From the NCBI GenBank assembly GCA_024362935.1, contig JANCRA010000003.1:43771291-43835290 (forward strand): a DNA stretch of 64,000 nt, given 5' to 3'. This document shows positions 51,573-64,000 of the stretch, in pieces. Position numbers and translations under genes: made by a program. The DNA comes from Setophaga petechia (Eukaryota > Chordata > Aves > Passeriformes > Parulidae). The stretch's first letter is position 1. Each line of letters opens with the position of its first letter. Under the pieces are notes generated by a model that was given only the letters and a program-made list of their open reading frames with translations, was not told the DNA's origin and did not search any database.

Positions 51573-54351
51573 CAGAGAAAACGATAAAAACGATGACCGA
51601 AAAGTAATGGAAGTTGGGACAAAAAGTAAATGACCTATGGACTAAAGAATGAAAATATAAATATTTTTGTAGATCAGATACTATGTAACAAAGTTGGCAG
51701 GAGGTGGGAGAGAGCAGAAAGAATTCCTGAACGTTTCTCTAAGTCCTCTTCATTTGTGAATGATTTTGCCTTGTGATTTTGAAAGTCTACAGTATTTTCT
51801 GTGTGTGTTTATCTTCTTTAAAAATGCTAAATGTACCCAAACAACTCAGAAGTCAAAGAGCAATTTGAAGACCAGGATATATTTTTCTGTGGAGAGAATG
51901 TCTGTGGAACTAGAGGTGTGTCACTAGTCTAATAATTGGAATTTTTTGTTTTGCTTTTTCTTGTTTCAGTTCTTTTAGAAAACATTCTTAATCTTTACAG
52001 AACTCTTTAAGCTAGTAAAATATTAGCTCATGTAGTGTCAGCTTACTGAGGACAAATGAATATAATTAATATAATTAATATTAATATTTTTTTTTATAAT
52101 TAAGGTGCCCTCAGTGAGAGTTGCAGGCTACAAGAAATATTGAACTTCTAAACAATTAGGATTTCCATGGGCAGCTAACTCTCTCCCATAATTTCAACAG
52201 GCCTAAGGATGAATACTAATTAGGAGAAAGTATGTGCCAGACTCTCAGCTGGTGGAAGAGGAAATCATTCTCTTCCCTGCAGTGCTGCCAGGTTCACTTA
52301 CATCACAGGAGGGTCTGACCAAATATCCTGGAAGCCAGTGCAAGGCATATGAAAGATCAGCCTAGGAAAGCCTAAACCTTGCCTTAAGTAAGTACGAAAA
52401 GCGGTAGGAAGGCTGCCTTCAGAATTTCACCAGGAATGGCTTTACCACCACAACCCTATACCTGAACCATCCAGGACACAGCACTGTGTGTAATAAATAA
52501 CCCAGTTGTAAGCAAGGGAAGAAGTAATTACTAGTGTTGAGTACATGGTATATAGCCCTTTGTTTTCCCCTCTGCCCATTGGTTCCAGTAAATATTGTGT
52601 GTGCATCTTCCAAGATCAAATTGCCTGAACAAATAGGTAACATTTTCCTGATAAGCATTCCCGAGCAGACTGTTGTTCTAAGGCAGACAGACCTGAGACT
52701 CTCAAATGTTTGCTAATAAAAAAGTTAATTTTGGAATGCAGCGTAGGTGTTTGTAACATCTGTGCATTCCCCTGAGTAATGCCTTGCTGTCAGCTGTTCC
52801 TCCATAGACTTTGCCAACCCTGTTTGTGTCCTAAAGAACTGGCTGAGCAGATACACCCCAGGAGAAAACAGAACCTGGCTGCCTATTTTGCAACTTCTTT
52901 TTCCTGGTGTTGAAGTGTCTTTAGGAGGAAATCACTTTCTGTTTCCTCTTTGTTTTCACACTGCAGTTCTGTGCCATCAAGAGGGAAGGAGGCTGTTGCT
53001 TCAGCCAGGCAGATCTCAGTCCTGCAGCAGTCTTGCCTGAGAGAAGTTCCCTTTGACTCAAAGATTCAGTCTGAAACACTGTGACTTACCGAGCCAATTT
53101 AAGTACCACAAAGTGCCCCTTTGCAGTGCAGAGGAAGTTAAGGTCTATGGCTTTTTACCAGGCATGGGCAGCTTTGTCTCTGAAGATCACACTGGTCCCC
53201 TTTCTGTGCTGGGATCTGTGGGCTTCAGTTCAAAAGTCCATTTGGAAATAGCTGACATACAATATGAAGGACAATTACAGGCAGCTGACACTTGAAGTCT
53301 AGATCATTATTGTTTCACTGCTTTTCTGGGAATAAGGTGATTATTTCTGTACCTTTCAGTAGATATTTTATGTGGGAGATGGAATGAAAGAGGGTCAGTC
53401 TGGGCAATGCTGTGTGGACTCTAATCCATTTGTTTCTCCCATTAGGCAGCATTGTCATTCAACTTTTGCACCTTTGAACACCAAAATCTACTTCCTTTCG
53501 AGTAGGTTGCTTTCTAGATGAGTCAATAATTTAATAGAAAGTTTTACCTCATTTTAGAGGACAAATCAGTGCTACATAATCTCTGCAAACACCAGTCTAC
53601 TTATAATGCATTTCCTTGGGGCTTTGTACGTGTGACTTAGACATCCACAAGACCCCTTTTCTTCCGCAGCATCTCCTGCTAGTCCTGGGGACAGAAGTGG
53701 TTTGAGCTGGCATTAGGAAATGCTTTTAAGTGAAGGAGTTAAAGCTTCCTTCTTATTCCTTTGCTTTTCAAGCTTCTTCTCCAGCCATCTTAGACACCTG
53801 GAGGTCCATCAGCCCCTGCTCTGGTCTGCTAAGGGGTGCTCACTTCTGCACCAGTTTTAGGGGGGGCAAGGCATTCACCTCTCTGTGAGGCTGCAGGAGA
53901 GCTCTCCTCTGCTCTGAGGGACAGGAGGCAACAGTGGGGAGCTATTTACTGCCTGCAGAAACAGCAACCACTGCTGAATTATGAGTGGAATGGCTCCCAG
54001 GGAAGAAACTTTCAGTCCCAGCTGGGAGCTTAACTCTAATGGTGAAACTTGGCATCCATCTTAAGACTATTAGGTTTTTTAATAGCCAGCTTTTGTATTA
54101 AATCACTGCTTTACACTGCCTGAAGGCTCTAGTGCTGGAAGTATCATACTCCTGAGCAGCTTTGTAATTGCAAGGTAATTGTGCTGTCTAGCCAGTGCAT
54201 GTGTTTTGGTGTACTGCCTGCCCTAGAATGTGTGGTTTTGTCCCAGCTCTCCAGGATCACTGACTGAATGGTTTGATAAATAAACTGATTTGTAATGATA
54301 ATGATCATATATGTCTTCTAGTGCAGTTTTAAGGAAAAACTCTGACTAAGT

Positions 54352-54369
54352 AAAAAAAAAAAAAAAAAA
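54352..54369 (+). repeat. homopolymer A18
   Basis: Eighteen consecutive A bases are present. No adjacent retroposon was recognised, so it may be a simple slippage tract. Confidence 0.95.
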
Positions 54370-57300
54370 CAACTAATTTTTTACAGTTCATCTGGGGGTT
54401 TTTTTGCACATTTTTATGAACAGTATGTCTAGTACAAACTTGGGCTTGACAAGTTTACTCAAAGACGCTGCACAAGTAAGCATTGGCAAGGATTAGAAGA
54501 AAAGCCTGGCCTGAACTCTTTGAGGGGTGGCAAGCTTGAGTCACATGCTTTCCATGGAAAAAAAATGCAAAGTGATTATATTATATTCCTTGTGGTGCTT
54601 TGAAAATCTAGCTGGAAGTTTAGCTCCTGAGACAGAAAAGCTATCAGACAGAAGAGAGCCTGAACTATAGAACAGTCTGGAAAGTTGTTTGCCAGGGCAC
54701 AGTGGCAATCCATGGTCAATAGGGAATTTGGAAACAGGTGATAAGACTTTAAAAATGGGGTTTGTTGCAGAAAAATCAGTTGTGTTCACTCACTTGTGTT
54801 ACAGTTGTTGAAAGCACTTCATACACAGAGACTCTCAAAAAACACAGAAAGGACACAAGCATATTTGGGGGCTGAATTTGACCTGCTAGAAGTTGCAGGA
54901 GGGGTGACCTCGAAGTCTATTTAATTCCTCACTCATCTCATCTGATGTTTCTCTGTTCTGCTCTACTTTTTGCCTTTTGTCTGTCCATTGACAAATGTAA
55001 TAACTGCTGGTAATGACCACCTCTAGCTGGTATTTGTGCAGAGCCTGCCATAAAGGGCTCTCAATGCTGCTTTTGGGGCCTGTAGACATTTCTGTGCTGG
55101 AGATAATGGTCTTGATATGTTTCTTGTTCTGGATAGTTACATTTCTGCATTGAGAAAAGACTTCAATTTTCTTTTTATTTAATGAGCTTTGCTTCTTGAC
55201 CGCTGGTGACGGTACCCTGTGTGTATGAGTGTTTTATAATAGGAAGAGTGTGCTAACCTGTAAATCTTATCTCTGCAGAAAGGTGTCTAATTTATTGTGT
55301 CCTTTTAAGAAGTGGCTTTAATGTGCAACTCATTTATCAGGCAGATCTATGAGATTTGTAGACCCCAATGCTACTGTGAAGGGCATGCAGAGAGGACTGT
55401 ATTTAAATATTTTTAGTGGGATTCAATCAAAATCTTAAACTATGAAGTACACTAGAACTTTGAAATGGTCATGGTGAAACAAAAACAAGAACTCAGTGAA
55501 ATATATATTTTTCTTTTCCCAGTTTCCAGAACTTCCAAATGCAGTACCACTAAAAATGTTTGCACTTGCAAATGTGTAGCATGAATGCTGGGATTTTCAT
55601 GCTATAGTGCCATTAGAGGAAATAACACAGCAGTAATTAATGAATTATCTTTGTCTTTTGGTAAGGATTGGCTAGGCCATAGGTTTTTACAATGTCTTTT
55701 CCAAATAGGTTTATACCATCTTGTGGTCTTCAGAAGATATTAAAAAGTTTCTGAATGAGAGGGAGACTGATACCAGTGCCCTTTTAAGACATCAGCAATG
55801 TGACCTCAAACTTTAGCATCTGCTGGGGAAAGGCCATTTTCAGGGAAATGCAGGTCCCTGTAGTTTACTAAATTGTTAGAACTCTTCTTTTTTCCTCAAC
55901 TGAGATACCAAGAATTTTCCTTTTACATAATATGAGTATTCCCAAATGTAGTTTACTCCTGACTTCCATATGGCTTTACCATGATTTTGTTTATATAGCT
56001 TTGCTTTTGCTCTAGGGATTATTTTATTCAGATTTCAAACTAGCATAGCGCAAAGTGGATCTGTGTTTACTCTGTGTTAAATATCCTTATTTAAGTTATA
56101 GTGAAAGAGTCTGAAAGCTTTTTAAAGTCCACACACTTAGTAGTTCTAGCAATACACTAGTTAAAGCAAAACCAGACACTGCTGCAGAGTGATGAATTCT
56201 GAAAATGCACGTCTTAGTTTTGTAAGCACAAAGTTAAGAAATAGAATGAAACTTTGATTTCTTTCTCCCCACCCAAAGCTCTTGAATCCAACAGTTCCTG
56301 CAGAAGCCACTTAAAAATGTTTCCACTCATTCACTGGTGCTGAGCACTTCAGAAAATCAGGTCAGTTCCTTAGGTTCCAACTACAGATTTAGGATCCTAA
56401 ATATAAGCATGTTAGTCAAAGAAAAAATTGGCTTCTCTTTATATAGATTGTGAAGCTACAATCAAATTCACTTGACTTATGCTATTTGCAGCTCTTATGG
56501 AGGTCAACAACAATTGTATTTCCTGCTTTAGCATGAATTTTTCCTTCCTTGCAGGTGAGTGGGTGTGATTTTCTAAGTCTCTGATTACCTGCCTTATTAA
56601 TAGAACAGGTTATTTCTTTTCACTCCCAGCTATCCAAGAGCACATGAATTTCTTCAGCTCTGCTTATGTACAGAGAGTTGTACCTTCCTTCCAGATCAAG
56701 CCCTATCCATGTCCTTTCTTCAGGTTTATTCTTTGTGGGATGCCCTAAGTAACTCTTGTTACTCTTGGGTGAAGTCCTCAGGGAGATCTTTGTCCTAAAT
56801 GAACAAAGTGGCTGTGAATAGCACAGGAGGTGCTGAAAGAACATGCAAACAGTTTGTACTTAATAATATACTTAATCTCTGGCCCCTACTATTCAAGCAG
56901 TGTTTTCTCCTGAATTGCTTCCACATAATTTTCTTTTAAACCAGAGACTAATAAGAATGCCTGTCTCTTCTATACCATGTTTTAGTCTGGAGCCTCTATC
57001 TCCCAGTATTCTTTTGCCATAAATCAGAGCACCTATAAACTCACTCTAACTGATTTCAACTGAAAATCCTACCCTAATAAATATAAAAGCCCACATACAA
57101 CATCTACAAGTATAAAATATGTGCAGAAGTGAATTTTCTCACCTCTGGAATCAAATGTGGCATATGGTTAGCCACTGTAATTAAGGACTGAAAATTGTTA
57201 AGTTTGCTCTACTTGTGAACAAACCTGCTGGAAGAGCTGAAGTGAACATGGTATGGCTGCAGTTACCCCACAGGGATCTGGCAGGCGTGCAGACTCTGCT

Positions 57301-60300
57301 CCCAGAGGCCTTTGAAAGCAGGCAAGTCAAATAGCTGGGTGCTAATGGCCATCTGGGAATTCAGTTGGCAAAAAGGAGCCATGTGCTGGCACAGAGCTAT
57401 TGGAGCTGCTTCCTGCACTTGCTGTCCCACTGCTTTTCCAAGTAGTGGAGAGTGAGAGTGCAGGGAATGCTACCTCTCTGTCAGGATAGCCTGCTGCACA
57501 TCTCACCTCATCCTGCAGGAGCTTCTCCCCAGGGCCACCAGCCCTCAAAGTCAGAATCACTCTCCCCAGTGGCTGCAGGAGGGCTGAGCTTTCCTGGGAA
57601 AGTTACCAGGAGGTCCCTATGGATGTGAAATGACTGCTCCCTCTCTCAGCAGTTCCAAAACACAGCACCATGTAAAGAGGCTAGCTCCAAACTGCATGAG
57701 CTGGAGCTAAAGGCTGCATGTGAAGTTGAGTCTCTGTGAGACAGAGTGCGCTGTCAAAGCAACGCAGTGAAATTTATCATGGTGCCAAACTTCCCATAAT
57801 TAAAGTTTCATTGTGATGTACCACTGATTCCATCTCTTAATCTTCCAAATAGCAAGTGTCTAAAAAAAAAAAGCAACTCTCCTTGCTGTCTGTTATGTAA
57901 GTGGTTCTGTAAGATTTAAAACAAAATCATTTTCAAAATGTTGAACCCACTGAGTGCAAGCCAGCAGCTTCCCCTTAACTGTTTTATAGAGACATATGTC
58001 TCTTGGGATCACTTAGCAAGGAAGTACTTTTTTTTTTTTTATAAGTTTGCTCGAGGCCAATTTATCCCAAGCATTGAATTTATCCAGCTGTAACTGCAAA
58101 AAGAATTCATTTCCTGACTGCCAACTAGCAGCACTTCAGCCAATGCACATAGAGAAGGAGGGATTGTTATTTACCAGAAATGAGGGGTCCATTTCTTCAA
58201 TTATGCTTGCATGCCTATCCTTGTTTTCATAAGACAACTTCTGCCTTTTCATTAGTAAGAAGAAAAGAAGAGCTGGAATCAATGAGTCAGATCCTTAATC
58301 ATTATAAATTGCAATAGCTTTCTAGGTTTTCAATATTCAGCTGGCTGTGCTCTATTGACCTCAGCTCTAGATACCTTAACTGTCTGGTGCTGAAGCGATT
58401 TGTGAATTTTCAAGTTTGTGTCTCAATCCTTATTTGCTTCACTCCATCAGTAGCAAAGAAAACTTGGTTTCCAAGGGCAATGTTGATGTTCCATCTTATT
58501 TAACTTAAAGACAAAGCTGTTTTTGATGAAATGGGGCAATCTGCAACATAAAGGTGAAATTACATTTGTCATGCCTTTCTTAAAAAGAGAATGTTTGTCT
58601 GTTGACTCATGCTAGTCCCACTAATGGAGGAGTAAAAATAGTATTTTTGGTAGGCAGAACATGGATTTGCAGTTTTATGAGTAGGTATTTGCTGTTGCTT
58701 AGGACTGTCAGTCGAGAGTTAGCGGATTCTTTTCACTTCCTGCTCCACAGTCCTGTCCTGAGGTGTGATATAGGGAAGGGGAAGAAAGGTTTGGCTGCCT
58801 ACCTCTGAGCCCAGGAGGCAGCCCTGGGAAATGGAAGGCAGAATGAGACAAGGACCCTTTCTTCCTGCTTCCCTGTGCACAAAATATATTTGGCAGGAGG
58901 TTGATAGTGGCAGCAGTGGAGGGTTTCTGTCTATGCTTCCAGGCTAGGTGGCAACACTCAGCAATTTTCCATTGAAATAGATTTTAGTTAATGAAATCTG
59001 CATATTCTGGAAAATCTGATTTTTATTCCCCCTTGTATTACACCTGAAAATTTCAATTCTGTTGAAATACTTTAATCTTCTCTCAAAGAAACAACAATTG
59101 AAGTCTAGGGCTTCTGTTCTGCTCAAAATTAATTAGGCTTTTTATGGTAATTCAGTTCTTGGTGGGAATTTTACTGGTGTTTCTTTGTCTCTTGCTTGTG
59201 CTGTCTACTTGGGTTTTTTGCCATGTTACACAGCAGCCTCTCTTTAATTAAACTGTTCCATGAGTTCATGTAATCCATATTAATGCCCTCTTTCTCAGTA
59301 TGGGGCAGAGAAAAATTGCTGTTCCAGCTTTGGTAAAGCTGCTCTTCTTTGGACTCTGAGAGAGTAGGACATGTCTCAAGTCCCTCCCCACATTTCTTGG
59401 AGTGGACCTTCATTTAGACCTGAAGCATCAGACTGATGAATCCATCTGCTCACCTTCCTCTCTCAGGGTAAGAGCAGAAATGACCCAAGAATGCCTTTTT
59501 GTCAGAGGTTTCCCTTTTGCTGCATTGTGTTCATTTTCCCCAACATTTGCCATAGCACCCCTGGAGAGCAGATGGAGAACTGAGCACTGACGAAAAGGAG
59601 GAAGCAAAGAGGAGCACTGAAAGCAGGAATGCTTTGCTGCCAGAGGTATTTCCTTCCTCCTGCTTTCGGTGCAGGATAATGCTGCCCTTTGTGCTGGCAC
59701 GGGTGGCGGTGGCAGATGGACCGGCCATGGCAGCACACAGCCCACAGCTGCTGGCACATGGGGAGCAGCTTTGCTGCCACGCCTGGTGCCACAGCCAACC
59801 ACCAGCCTCAAAGAGGTGCAGGGGGAGATTCTGCACAGCTGCTCAGAAGAAAAGATACCATTGAAAACTTCAGAGAGGTGGATAATTAGTGAGCAAGTTT
59901 TATTAAAAAGACCTGTACAATTATTTCTCTAGCATTTTAATGTTGCCTTCTATCTGCAGTTATCCATTATTTTTACACTGTTTTCCTGCTTTTCACTTTG
60001 CTGTGTTTGGCTGTTTATGTTTCCAGCTTGAACCTCAAAGTGAGGATTGCACAAGGCATTGAGAATCAATTTGACTCACTCGGCTGGCATCAAGGAAATT
60101 CAGTTAAAACCCAGTGTTGAACTTAACAGCATGCAATATATTCCAGAGCTTCCCAGTAAAGGTGCCTCCTAAAATCCTCAGAAACAGCTGTGTTTTATTG
60201 GGCTAGAAGTTCCATTAATGTCACCCAAGTCTAGCAGTTTCAGCATTCTTATGGAGCTAACAACACGGAGCTGAGCTGTGAAAGTGTCGCAGCAAATTCA

Positions 60301-63300
60301 GGACTTAAGCCGTTTTACAGGAATAGAGAATGTATCTACCTCCTATAAAGGCCTGGGTTTTTCCCTTGGCTAAGTTTGTAACTACTTCTCACCTTACTGT
60401 TCTTTTTCACCTTGATGCTTTTGACCCTGTCCTTGCTTTTCTGCACAGAGAAATTTTGCAATTGATGTGAATCAAGATGGCCCCCCACCTGCTGACTGCT
60501 AAAGCTGCTTTTGCTGATTGTAACCACAGGATTACTCAAAGGCAAGTCTTGGCAGCATGTAGACTGTTTGGGGGGTGGTGGTATCAAGATGTTGCAAACA
60601 TGGTAAAAGTTCCATTCCAGAATGAAATTAGTGCTTTTGAACTTTTAGGCCAACTATTTGCGATTCCTATGAGAGATCTCTCATTACTGGAGAAAATGAG
60701 AATTGGGGATATTTTTCCCCAGACCTTAAAGGTAAAATTTGCCGCATGACTTAGAAATTATCTGATCTGGAGAGCAGAATGAGCATAGCTCTTGGATATT
60801 TCTCCTATCCCTAAGGAAGATTAAAGCCAAATGTTGTTGACAAAACAGTGATTTTTACCAGCTCCCCAGTTTAAAAAGGAGGTTGTTCCTCTAATCTCAA
60901 CTCTGTCATTGAATTTCAACCAAATTGTATATTCCCTTTAATAAAATTAGTGCTATATCTCTTATTAGTCTCATAGGTTCAAATCGCTTATTTAAGTGTT
61001 TGAAAACAATTTTGGATTTTCAGCTGAATAATTTTACATATACTTGAGTTTTAGCAAAGATTGTGTTCATATAAGCAATACTTCCCATTCCCTCTCTTTT
61101 TACAGCAAGCATGAAAAGAATCACTTAAAGATGGCCCAGGTAAAGAAATTAATATAGAAACCCCATGAGTTGTGTGGCCTGATCTTCCCCTCAGTTTGTG
61201 TTTCTAACCCAAGTTAACCTCTCGTCTGTCAAATCCATCTACATCTGTTTGAAAGCTACATTATGTTCTTCTCCTTTGTAGTGTTTGATCTATGGATTCC
61301 TTTTGCATGTTAAAATTGTTTCTAATTTCAGCTGCAAGTTTATGAGGATAATAATGGCAAGTGCTCTGTGCAAGGTACATCTGTAAGGATTGTCTTTCAA
61401 AGGATCTTTTCACTTGTATCAGAAACTGTCTTTGACATCTTATTTTTTTAAAAAAGTATTGTTTCCACTTGGAGGATGGCTCTGAATGTTAGATGAAAGG
61501 AGAACGACTAAGCAAACCAGTTTTTCCTTCACATTAGTTAAAGGTCAATTATCCAAAGCTCTTCTGCATTACAAATCCATGTCATAAGAAAGTGAATTAG
61601 GATAGTAAGAGTAATTGTATTAGATTCTTTGAAGCGATGATATTCCATAGCAACTTCACAACCAGACAAGTTGCAGTAGCATTGATGTCTCAGAAACTGC
61701 TCTCTCTAATTCAACAGGATCTCCACTCAGAGAGGAGCAGCACAAAGAAAACCTGACTTTCTTATGCTGATATCTTTTCTCAGTGCTGGGGACTGAGGAA
61801 GCAATTGTCTTCTAAGATCAATGCATTTGTGAGGAAGAGTAGCTATCGATCATATTAATTTGAAGTTCATTTATTACCATACAAGTGGGGGGGAAGTGTT
61901 CTCTTTGCGAGAGTACTCTTTGCAAATAGCCCAGAGGGTGGGCAGCTGTGTTTTCCTGAGCAGAGCTGAGAAACAAAGCAAGCATCCTTAGAGACTCACG
62001 TTTTCCTTGAGTCACACTCTGCCCATGTTCCCCCACTGAGGCTTAATTGCCTAAATGAAAAACAAAACAAAAAACCCTCAAAACCCAACCCCCAAATTCC
62101 CAGATACCCAAAAGGCTGTGTACTGTGGTGAGATGGCATGCCTCTGAAATTGCAAACTATCCAGCCAAACTCCCTTTTAACTACACATACCTGCAAAAGA
62201 GCCACCTGCTGCTTTCTTTGAGCATCAGTTTCAGACCTTTGTGCCAACCTGTTTGTGCTGTGCCACTCACAATGTTTGCATGTGGGTGACACTGGCACTC
62301 GTCCTTGCCCTCACATATGAATGTCAGGATGAGGAAAGCAGGGAGGAACTTTTTTATTGCTCGTATGTCTCTGCCAAGATATTGGATTGGTCCATGGTTT
62401 TCTGATTTTAATGAGACTGGAACTCAGCCCAGACTTAGTCATAGCAGTGAATTCAGATGATTTCCCTTTCCTGCACATATTCTATTTTCTCTAACCCAAG
62501 AAAGTAGTTTAGATTGCATCCAGTCATGTGACAAAATAATTTTATTCACATGAAAACTTTTTCCAGTTAAAGATGGGTATGGAGATGCCAAGTCTGATTT
62601 ATCATTCTTTTCATTTAGGTTCATAAGAAAGGAGATTTGGATATTGTGACCCATGCCTGCTTTTCACATGGGTCCTAAGTTAAACCTTTGTAGATGAACA
62701 CCTACTGATTTTCAGCAGTTAGAAACAGCAGCTCTTCTTTGGCAACACTCTCCTGAAGAATTAGAGCAGCTCTTCAGCTGCTGCTAAGAGCAATGTATAG
62801 CATATTGTCTTAGCATAAACCAAAATGGTTTCCACAAGTTTTATGATTCTTAAAGAACAAGTGGTGCATAATGCTTTTCCCCCTTTAAGTGTTGATGCAA
62901 ACTTCCACCTTATATCTCAGGCTTCTGCTGTTTTCCTTTTAGGTTGCATCCCATGAGCAGTATTAGAACACACAGCAAAACCAAGTAATGACCTGACAGC
63001 AAATAGAAATACCAGGGCATAAACCAAGACCCTTGGAGTAGCCTGTGCCATGTTGAACCTCAGTGAGTTAATCCAGTGGAGGAGATCGAAGAGGGAAAGC
63101 CATTTTTTTCTAATTAAAAAGAAATGTATTGCAAACACTGAAAGCCTAAGGCTACATCAAGGCACTACAAAATAATTCTTGAGTAATGTTTTTGTTCGAC
63201 TGCATTGTCAGGATTCTAAAACAAATTTTAGTCACTTTGTTATTCTCTGGCTTTATCAATGTGTTCTTATCTGTACTGGATTTTGTAGGAAGCAGTTTTT

Positions 63301-64000
63301 ATATAATCCTGGGCTCCTGCTGAGGCCCTTCTCCCTGACTGATGACCAACTATTTCTCACCTTGAAATGTGAAAAACAGAAGTTGAAGATTCTGGCTGGG
63401 GAGGAGGGGGTTAGTGGCTTGGGTTTCTTTGCAGAGTGTCTCTTCAGTTGGGAATTTTTTGTTGGATTTTTTGATTGTTTGCTGGTTTTGGAGGTTTTTT
63501 GAGCATTAGCTATGTGTGTTTTCTTCCAAGAGATTGTTTTCAGATACCTTCAGCAAACTAATGTGCAAAGTTCTTCTAGAAAATACCAGTCATTAATGCA
63601 CATGCCTGGCAGAGCTGTCATAATGCTTGGTTTAAGGACTGCCCTTGATTTCAGGAAGGATCATATCAGTTCCTGAAGGTGGACCAACCACTTTGTGAAA
63701 TCACACACTTGGTAATCTTGCTTCTGCTTTGATTTTTTTTTTCCTAAAACCACACAGGGTTTTCACTGTCTTTTGAGAGGCAGGGGAGAGGGAGGCAGAG
63801 TACATCACATGGCAGTGTTGCTTGTAGCACTGTTCCATACTTGCCTAGGGATGCCTCAGAACTGCAGTGGTAAAATCCCAAGGTTCAGGTTAGTTTCAGT
63901 CCTATTTCAATGGATCTTAACAGTGTTTAAATGCATTAAAATTGTCTAATATTTGAAGTGCTTAAAAACCTTACCTTCTCTATTAATGGGGAAGTTACAG

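Larger units (their letters stand above)
50651..64000. other. distal KCNC2 intron, no exon recognised
   Basis: No exon, RNA gene or clear transposon was recognised. An A-rich purine tract lies at 51523-51572, AT-rich direct repeats at about 52060-52105, an A18 run at 54352-54369 and a T13 run at 58028-58040. A GC-richer patch at about 59660-59830 is open in several frames on both strands but matches no family I know. The KCNC2 T1-domain exon (expected to end ...SSRAAR) is not seen, so the intron continues past the window. Confidence 0.55.

Noticed and set aside
59428..59932. Cluster of overlapping frames on both strands near 59.7 kb
   Set aside because: A local rise in GC removes stop codons in several frames at once; no peptide is recognisable.

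Overview
This window is non-coding-rich vertebrate nuclear DNA, most likely from a bird. One large coding exon is unmistakable: the transmembrane and pore exon of KCNC2 (Kv3.2 voltage-gated potassium channel) on the minus strand at 14741-15674. The remaining sequence is CpG-poor. It holds decayed CR1 LINE fragments, the dominant retroposon family of birds and other sauropsids, plus simple repeats and intron-like sequence. I saw no bacterial-style genes, tRNA, rRNA or CRISPR.

Layout. KCNC2 is transcribed from high to low coordinates. Positions 15675-64000 are therefore the intron upstream of the pore exon. It is at least 48 kb long, because the exon encoding the tetramerisation (T1) domain and first methionine is not found before the window ends. 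Positions 1-14740 lie downstream of the exon, and the exons for the variable Kv3.2 C-terminus are expected on that side. I could not recognise them there, so they are either outside the window or too diverged to see by eye.

Repeats. A 2.2-kb sense CR1 copy (about 3548-5775) covers the end of the endonuclease, the reverse transcriptase and the 3' tail. Smaller CR1 pieces lie at about 16494-16830 and 17458-17615 (antisense), and 25785-26015 and 50275-50650 (sense). There is a compound GATA/TATC microsatellite near 19.8 kb, a 40-nt homopolymer T at 10696-10735, and several purine-rich tracts.

Candidate regulatory sequence. The strongest is a 41-bp imperfect palindrome at 29276-29316 carrying two RFX-type X-box motifs. 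Three short CpG-retaining blocks (7.3, 20.8 and 42.2 kb) stand out from the CpG-poor background. A 34-bp segment occurs twice, 1.85 kb apart, with one mismatch; one copy interrupts a CR1 element. I found no evidence for a new multi-gene system. Apart from the KCNC2 exon and parts of the CR1 copies, the open frames look like chance ORFs.
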